In this document: piece after piece, positions 57,041 to 64,000 of the stretch
Layout: every line of letters starts with the position of its first letter
Position numbering within the stretch: position 1 is the first letter of the stretch
Assembly: GCA_030533445.1 (NCBI GenBank)
Contig: CM060072.1
Span: 12,863,875 to 12,927,874 of the forward strand
Direction: 5' to 3'
DNA: 64,000 nt
Source: Cyprinodon diabolis
Taxonomy: Eukaryota; Chordata; Actinopteri; Cyprinodontiformes; Cyprinodontidae
Notes under the pieces: generated by a model
The model's database searches: none
Seen by the model: only the letters and a program-made list of their open reading frames with translations
What the model was told of the DNA's origin: nothing
Translations under genes and position numbers: made by a program

Positions 57041-57530
57041 ATAACTGTTCCACAACCGTAAGGGTTGAAATAATGCTGCTACAAAAAAGGTGGTAGAAGA
57101 AGGACAAAAAGCAGGGAAAATCATCAAAACTATATTAAACCAGTTAAGTGGTTTGGGTTGTCCATTAAGCAGTCTCACGAGTTGGATTCATACTCTACCA
57201 CTCTGTGGGAATGTTACAAACATTGTCAACTGCTCCGTTGCTTTATGAAGAGATATGTATAACAATTATAGAACAAATTAAAACTTAAAACCTTTTAAAT
57301 ATAAAACTATGTAAGACTTTTTGATTAGAAAAAGATGTTTTGAAGTATCTATGATGTGTATGCTAAAACTTAACTAGCGTTTTTGCAAATTGCTCTCTTT
57401 TTAGATTTTATTTTTTGATGATTTTGAAACATTTCAGTTTCTTTGAGACCTACTTTTACAAGTTGTATCCTTGTCAAATATTTTTTACAGATTACATTCT
57501 GTACGCATGATATTTAATGCCTTCATCATA
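57041..57530. other. No gene recognised
   Basis: AT-rich spacer between the LINE end and the Tc1-like relic. Confidence 0.5.
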
Positions 57531-59150
57531 CAGCAGGTGAAATGAGTATTGAACACACCACAACTTTTCTCAGTAAATATATTTCTAGAGGTATCAGTAA
57601 CAATCCATGCAATCCACAAGTGGTAATAAATCAAACCATAGATGTCCAGAAATTATTTGTAATGATTTGTAATGAAGTGTTACAACAATACTAGCGTTAT
57701 GTTCAATACTTCTTCCATGGTTGAAGAATGGGCCAAAGAATTGTGTAAAGTTTGTATAAAATCTACAAAAACAGTCTTCAATTATTCAATGTTTTAAGGG
57801 CCTCTTCTAAGAACTCTGATCTGTAGTTCTTTCCACAAATTTTCTTTTGGATTCAAGTCAGCTGACTGGTTGGGCCATTCTAGCAGCTTTATTTTCTTTC
57901 CCTGAAATCAATTGAGTTTCCTTGGCTGTGTTTTTGGGGTCATTGTCTGGGTGAAATGTCCACCCACATTTCATTTTAATCATCCTGCTAGCTGGCAGCA
58001 GATTTTTATCAAGAATGTCTCTGTACATTTATCCGTTCATCCCTCCTTCAATTATTTGAAGTTTGCTGACCATAGGTCCACACCACAATATTTCCACCTC
58101 CAAACTTCACTGTTGGTATTTGTGTTTTTGGGGTGATGTGCAGTACCATTTGACCTCCATTATAAACGTTTACTCATTGTTACCTGCTCTGGATTCTGCC
58201 CCTGTACCCTCCTGCTCTCCAGCATCTGCTGGCTTCTGCTCTACAGGCTGCTCTGCAACGCTCCTGGAACTCTCTGGACGGCTCCCGCCTCATGTTGTGG
58301 AGAAGTCATCTGACTGGTCCCCACTCCATCCTCTGGACACGGACTGAACTTATAACCAGGTTAGTGATTTTCATGCTTGTTATAGTTCCCCGTCTGAGCC
58401 AAGTGATGACTAACCTGAGTGTCTCTACAGAGAATCCAACAAGATGGTCCCAGCTGATGACTCATATTATCCTTAGCTATCTATAAAATGTTTATCCTTA
58501 AAGCTAACCTACTCTGTCTGCCTGAATTGACGGTCAAATTGTCTGAGCCTTAAGAGCATTAAATACAATTTTCTTTGAAACACTTGTACCTGCTAATTTC
58601 AGGTCTTTCTGAAGCTCTCCACAAATGGTGTTTTGCTCCTGCACAACTCTTCTGATCTGATCAACTCTTCTTTTCACTCTTCTGTCAGAAATCTTTCAAG
58701 GAGCACCTGGTTGTGATCGGTTAATGGTGAAAGGATGTTCTTTCCACTTCCGGATTATGGTCACATTATGGAACATTCAGAAGTGTAGAAGTCCTTCAGT
58801 AACCAATGCCATCATTTAGATTGTAAAGGTCTTGAGAAATCTCTTTTCTTTTTCCCATCATGTTTCTTGTGTGATACCAAAGACAACTTTTTATAGGTGA
58901 TCATTTGGGACAGGGAAGTATGGTGGTGTCTTAGCTTTAAATTCCTTTTGGCACCTCTCATTCTTCATATGTTAAATACTTTTCCTTGTGGCATTTCACT
59001 TCATTACACCTAATTTAAATTCTGGATGTCTATGGTTTGATGTCTTTGTATGTGTGGATTGCATGGATTGTTACCGACAACTGATGAAAATCTCATGTCA
59101 ATAGCACCTATTTACTGGGAAAATTGTGAAAAGATATTCTATTAACTGAT
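57531..59150 (-). mobile_element. Tc1/mariner-like transposon relic with long inverted repeats
   Basis: The left end GGTGAAATGAGTATTGAACA and the ~200 bp inside it are repeated in reverse complement at 58930-59130. Shared words are AACAATCCATGCAATCCACA, ATCAAACCATAGA.ATCCAGA and TTTACTG/CAGTAAAT. On the minus strand an ATG at 58858 opens MGKRKEISQDLYNLNDGIGY, the typical Tc1 transposase start, followed by stops. Collinear transposase debris extends to about 57700. A family A LTR splits it at about 58165-58562. It is long dead. Confidence 0.7.
58165..58562 (+). mobile_element. LTR fragment, family A (copy 3), nested in the Tc1-like relic
   Basis: It shares with copies 1 and 2 the motif CGGACTGAACTTATAACCAG followed by GTTAGTGA. 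A 71-nt intron-like stretch follows, with CACTAAC-like branch text (GACTAACCTGAG), ending TCTCTACAG at 58430. The end region resembles CTGTCTGCCTGAATT...GAGCCTT. The promoter half is missing and boundaries are approximate. Confidence 0.6.
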
Positions 59151-59557
59151 TGATGAAATTCAGATTTAAAGAATAAAAGTTCTTCATTTTCTAATTCATA
59201 ACATTCATCTTTCCAGAAAGGGTTTATCCAGCACAGAAACAGAACGACACAAGCAACTGAATGGACCTAGTCCACAAACCAACTAAAAGTTACTTCTCAT
59301 ATGGGTCCAGGACTTAAAAATGGTTGATAAATTCTCTGTATTCCTCTGTCAATTTCTCTGTGAAAGCCACATTTGTTTAAGCCTACACTCATTTCTTACA
59401 GGCATATGTAAATCCTCACATTGAGTTGCAAAGGCCTTTGAGGGACAATCCTTATTTTAAAAATAAATAGGAGAAAGCCATTAAGCATTGAAGACATCTC
59501 GTAAATGGTCACTGGACAAAATAATGTTCCTTCAGTTACTATATCTAAACCTGTCTG
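59151..59557. other. No gene recognised
   Basis: AT-rich spacer between the Tc1-like relic and the SINE. Confidence 0.5.
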
Positions 59558-59568
59558 TTTGCAGACTT

Positions 59569-60087
59569 GGGCTGCACATTAGCACAGTGGGCAGCACTGC
59601 TGCCTTTCAGAGTGCTACCCACTAGCAAGAAGTTAGAGTAACCCACAAGCAAAAAGGTTACAGATTCAATTCCTGTTCCGTGGGGGTTTTCTGCATGTTC
59701 TCTCTGTACATTTTGGTTCTCTCTGGGTACTCTGGCTTCTTCCTGCATAGAAAACATGACTGTTAGGTTGATTAGGTTACAGATTCAATTCCTGTTCCGT
59801 GGGGGTTTTCTGCATGTTCTCTCTGTACATTTTGGTTCTCTCTGGGTACTCTGGCTTCTTCCTGCATAGAAAACATGACTGTTAGGTTGATTGGCTTCTC
59901 TACAGTATATTCTCCATAGGTGTGTGCATGAATGGTTGTCCTGTTTGTCTCTGTGTTGCCCTGTGATAGACTGGCAACCTGTCCAGGGTGTACCCCGCCT
60001 CTCGCCAATGGAAAGCTGGAGATAGGCACCAGCACCCCTCGCAACACCAAAACGAATAAGTGTGATGGAAAACTGAATGGATGGATG
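59569..60087 (+). mobile_element. SINE with internal 119-bp tandem duplication
   Basis: A full-length copy from GGGCTGCACATTAGCACAGT to a GAATGGATGGATG tail, within an 11-bp target duplication TTTG[CT]AGACTT (59558-59568 and 60088-60098). It is longer than the 375-bp form because the central 119 bp occurs twice (59655-59773 and 59774-59892), with no difference that I can see. The frames crossing it are incidental. Confidence 0.85.
59655..59892 (+). repeat. Two identical 119-bp tandem copies
   Basis: Each copy runs from AGGTTACAGATTCAATTCC to GACTGTTAGGTTGATT. The second continues into the normal SINE body (GGCTTCTCTAC). The duplication starts near the B-box-like segment, so that segment is doubled too. 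Confidence 0.9.
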
Positions 60088-60189
60088 TTTGTAGACTTCA
60101 TACATTTTCCTGCATTAGTTTTAATTTGTTTTGTTTTTTTAGCAGTTCACAGCATCTTTGACTATGTTCTCCTGTCCTGGCACATGAGG

Positions 60190-60445
60190 TCAAAAGAGTA
60201 GGGCGAAGGTTCAGACACCTCATACTCCCTTCATTTTTCCCATGCACCCATGCTTGATACTCCAGCTTCCTCCCACTGTCCAAAAACTCAAATTTAAAGT
60301 TTATGGTTATAACTAAATTGCCTTTAAGAGGAATGTTGTATATGGCACTGTGTCCCCTTCTGTTAACTTGCAATGGTGACCTGTCTAGGCTGTGTGCCTT
60401 CCTTTAAGCTCAAAGAATACTGGAAATAGGCACCATCATAATTTT
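60190..60445 (+). repeat. Diverged SINE/LINE-body remnant
   Basis: CCAGCTTCCTCCCACTGTCC, AATGGTGACCTGTCTAGG and GGAAATAGGCACCATC follow the SINE body order with heavy decay. The head and tail are missing. Confidence 0.55.
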
Positions 60446-62445
60446 ACAGCTGGTGGTGTATTTAGATAAATAATTTTTCACTCCTGGCTAATACAAACAC
60501 AAATAATAATTTGCACATTACTTGGTGGAGAGTACATAAATCGACAACTGTTTTGAGATACTGTACTGTAAACTCACTCTCATTTTAACCTTTAGGGTCC
60601 AATATTATTGAAGTTGTTCATCTTCTTTTAGATGAATAGGAATAACTTAAAACACTTACAAACTGTTTAAAAGCAAGTCCTTTTTTTCCAGAAGGACAAA
60701 CACTGAAATATTTCTTGGTTTGTGGGAAATATACAGTGTGTGAGAATTAGAGCAGTCCAGGCAAGTAATTTGCAGTGTTTGTGGTTAATTTAGTGTCTCA
60801 GTCGCAGATTGTTTCATATATCATGATAAAATGGAACACAAGCATGGGTATAATTTTGGCTTTTAATTTGCCCTGTGAAAAAAACATGTCAGAGAGATAA
60901 GAGTGTAGGCACAGCTCAACTCAGATTTCTGCTTTTTGAATCTTGATTACTCAAAGTTGTGATGTTAAATGACAGACAGTATCTTCTGGAGAGGCAAAAT
61001 AACCATTAATGCTTTTCCCATTACAGATATTGAAGGCCAATAATTGCCCATCATGAAGCTACAACTTCAGAACCAAAGGATGGATGGATGCGTAATACAC
61101 TATGATCTCTCTTCCAGAGGACAAAAGCCAATAACTTTCTTCCTCTGCTGTTATTTTCTACATCTCAATTTCACTTTAAATCAAAACACTGTGCATTTAT
61201 GGTAATATGGACGGTAAAATGTTTATATAAGTACCAAATTTTTAATTCTCTTGTCAGCTTTGTGTGAAACATCTTGTTGTCATTTACCACCCACTTTAAA
61301 AGGAAAATCTGATTGATTTTCTGTCGTTTGCATCGCAGTTCCAGCATTGAAACACTTACCCAGAATCTGGCTCTTTTTCAAGATCCTCTTTGCGCCTCAT
61401 AAAGCTCCTGCCCAAAAGGCAATTTTTTTTTGTTACCACTTATCTATTCTCTCCTTTCACAATTCTTACAGAACACCTCTAACATATTAGAAAAAACAAA
61501 AGAAATAGTTCTAAAGGATGCAAGCATTGGGTAAAAAGACGCCATCAGAGAGTAATTTGCTAGCACACAGAGCAACATTGACAATACAAAAGCGATGAGA
61601 AAGAGTAAAAGGAACCAAATCACAAGAGAGGGAAGCAGGGCAATTGAAAGCTAAGATGCCTCTCTGAAGGTTAATGGCAAGGTTTGAGTGTAAATGAGTG
61701 CACAATGTGGGGCAGGTACCTGAAAACAAGAAGTGTTTGGAGGAAAGGAAGGGGGATCAATGTAACAAACAGGGCAAAGGAAGGAATTCAATGAACTATT
61801 AATGAGAACCAATTTTGCCTGATAGAAGGGAAAGACAGGATATAAAGGACTGTGATTGCCCATGCAGGGGTGGCCTGCTTTAGAAACATGCAAGAACAGT
61901 GATAGAAAAAGTGCTGGATAAACAGCAGAAACTGTTACTAAAAAGAAGATGCAAAGCATTAAGAAGGAAGCAGAACACATTGGTCAGTGCAGCAGCAGAC
62001 AGCTGGACTCTCAGGTTTTAGCCTCCTTTTCAGTTTAGGGATTTTCAGGAAGCTGTAAAATACTTAGAGATATTCTAAAAAACTCAAGTCATTATGTTCA
62101 GATTGGACTAACTTGATGAGATGAATGGAGTCTGGTGTGCTATTGCTTGGTTGGAAAGAAAACCTGCAGCCACACAGCCCTTTCTGGAACCACTTTGACA
62201 CCCCTGCCCTATAGCATGAAAATTATGATATCAGATTATCTATAACAGAGGGCAAGTTACAAAAATTCCCTTTTTTTCATATATGCTATGACAGCTAAAA
62301 TTAGGAAAAATGGTCTTTCTTGCAATTTATGCTGGAGTATCAAAATAAATGTTTTAAACATATGAACTAAAGTACAACTTTTTTAACATTCATTTCTGAC
62401 TATTCTAAGCAACAGTTTGACATAATCTACTCTGTTATAGGATCA
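60446..62445. other. No gene recognised
   Basis: AT-rich intergenic DNA. The minus-strand frames at 61511-61980 have hydrophobic stretches but no family signature. Confidence 0.45.
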
Positions 62446-62483
62446 GCTGTTCATATGGGGAGGACCTTCCCCATATGAACAGC
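62446..62483. repeat. Perfect 16-bp inverted repeat with 6-base loop
   Basis: GCTGTTCATATGGGGA and its exact complement TCCCCATATGAACAGC are separated by GGACCT. No known element end is recognised. Confidence 0.9.
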
Positions 62484-62939
62484 CCAAGCTGCCAACAATA
62501 TGTAATAGCTTAATCAATCAGAAGGTAGGTTTGGCTGCCGTGAGCTGGTGCCAATTGAGTGCCAAAGTGAGCAAATCTTGATCCTTGCAAGTAGAGCACC
62601 TGTATAGCTCCTCAGGAGGACAAGCTATGTTACTCTTTGGTTGTTGCTACAAGATTTGAGTAGCACTTATGTAAATACTACAAAGTGGATACATATGTAT
62701 GGTATACAGAGCCTTTCACCTAAGGCGGCATATACATCAACACCATTAAAACAAAAAAAAAAAACATCAACGTGATAGAAAAAAGATAAATAATCTGTTA
62801 TAGGAGAGAAACTCAATCCATTAGAATATTGTTTATGTGTTGCATATAGAGATGAAGAAGCTTTATTTATATTTTTATATTTTATTTGAGTTGCTTTAGA
62901 GAAGCAGCAACTTATGAGAAAAACTAATTCATTCAAAAA

Positions 62940-64000
62940 GTGAGTCTGTCTTCTAGACTAAATGTCACAATTTAGTCCACGATAATGTTTGGCACCTTTA
63001 AAAGCAACATATAAATGAAGCTAAATTCTCGAGATTCAAGGTGATTTATCACTTGGGGCAATGCTGCTTTATTGATTCAAAGCCAGGGGGAAAATCTTCT
63101 CAATTAGGCTTTTCTGTGATGGCATAAACAGTTTAATCTTTTGCCTTTGTTCTGTTTTTTTATGTTCATAGAAAACAATTTCAAATGGAGCAGATAGCGC
63201 TGGTGTGTAAGCTTATTTCTATGGATCTCAGAGATAAAGTCAGAGGAAGGATTGAAAGGATTATATGCCATTACCTAACTCTGCTTTTATTGATGGAAAC
63301 AATAGAAAAAAGAACCTAAATAGAAGTCTTTCCATGTCAGGCAAGATTGAAATGAGCATCAGTACAATGCTGCAGGCCCTCCTGAAAAATTAAATAACGT
63401 GACTGTCTTTTTGGCAGTGGGAGTTAAAGGACTTGGTTTGAATGAGAGAAGCTGTTTTAGACCACAAGAGAAAGGAAGCTTTTAAGAGCATATTATCTCC
63501 AACAATGGATCCACCCAGGGCAATGTGTGATACATGGGGAGGACCGTACAGACCCGAAAGATATCACGGCCTCCCTTTATCTGGGTGAAATGTAAAGGAA
63601 CCCCATTGCTCTTCTCTTCTCCCAGTCGGTTCATATTCAATAAGACCACGTCTGGCAAATGAGATGTGAAATTACCTGCTATCCATGTAGGACCCTTGGT
63701 ACTATGAAAGTCAGTTTCAGTCCTATCTGAATTGTATTATTCTGCCATTCATTTTTGGTCTAGATATTAATGACCATTATCAATGCAGACGTAGCCAAGC
63801 AGCAGTCCTGACTGCTTGATAGGCCTTCAGGGAGAGCCAGGTAAGTAATCTAAAACTAGCCATGTGAGAGATAGGACATTTGCTTGTTCATCCAAGACAC
63901 TATTACCAAGTGGACGGAGAGGAGTGACAGAAGATGACATAACTGTTGACAAAGGTCCAGGGAAAAACATTACTTTTATATCAAGGTTTTTTCTTTTTTA
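62940..64000. promoter_or_regulatory. Unique block, candidate conserved non-coding DNA
   Basis: From about 63000 to 63900 the sequence is free of recognisable repeats, with balanced composition and words such as GATTTATCACTTGGGGCAAT, TGATGGCATAAACAGTTTAA, AGATATCACGGCCTCCC and AATTACCTGCTATCCATG. No exon or splice structure is seen. This is the largest repeat-free stretch of higher complexity in the window, which is the only reason to suggest regulatory content. Confidence 0.25.

Overview
This window looks like a stretch of teleost fish nuclear DNA, AT-rich and without an intact host protein-coding gene. The evidence is the repeat content: a Tc1-type transposon, hAT-type and TA-target MITEs, tRNA-headed SINEs ending in (TGGA)n, L2/CR1-like LINE 3' ends, and LTRs of the Tf1/sushi type. 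No rRNA or tRNA gene, CRISPR array or operon-like arrangement is visible. The best reading is a gene-poor intergenic block built by nested insertions. A few unique, homeobox-site-rich stretches could be conserved regulatory elements. No alignment could be run, so family names rest on motif recognition.

Layout. 0-6.2 kb: a solo LTR (family A), a relic pairing a RecQ-like helicase exon with a head-to-head exon of another multicopy fish protein, and a second solo LTR (family B). 10.7-12.9 kb: a GC-rich island with a scrambled chemokine-receptor-like pseudogene and local repeats. 13.5-14.3 kb: unique sequence that could be regulatory. 18-28.5 kb: an LTR (family C), a solo LTR of a self-priming-type family (D) with a perfect 5-bp target duplication, an AT-rich satellite, candidate regulatory blocks and LINE fragments. 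30.1-31.9 kb: a complete short LTR retrotransposon of family D. It has 373-bp LTRs, a 5-bp target duplication and two 36-bp-period minisatellites in place of most coding sequence. 32.3-33 kb: an hAT MITE with an 8-bp target duplication. 34-40.3 kb: hairpin, SINE fragments, a MITE, and a full SINE between two 170-bp direct repeats.

40.7-42 kb carries the only intact gene, a Tc1-like transposase of 343 residues with a DD34E triad, between perfect terminal repeats and TA duplications. 42.4-51.6 kb holds LINE tails, Tc1 remnants, the 5' end of a larger element, LTRs of families C and A, and a 1.8-kb TA-target element containing an ORF remnant and a SINE. 55.7-60.4 kb holds an L2-like LINE end, a Tc1-like relic with long inverted repeats interrupted by a third family A LTR, and a SINE with an internal 119-bp duplication. 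The last 3.5 kb is mostly unique.

The most unusual observations are these: LTR family A, and perhaps B, carries a 71-76-nt intron-like segment; the family D element appears to use self-priming; a SINE is bounded exactly by ~170-bp repeats; and a RecQ-like exon lies head-to-head with an LQPYMFEP exon next to imperfect inverted repeats.
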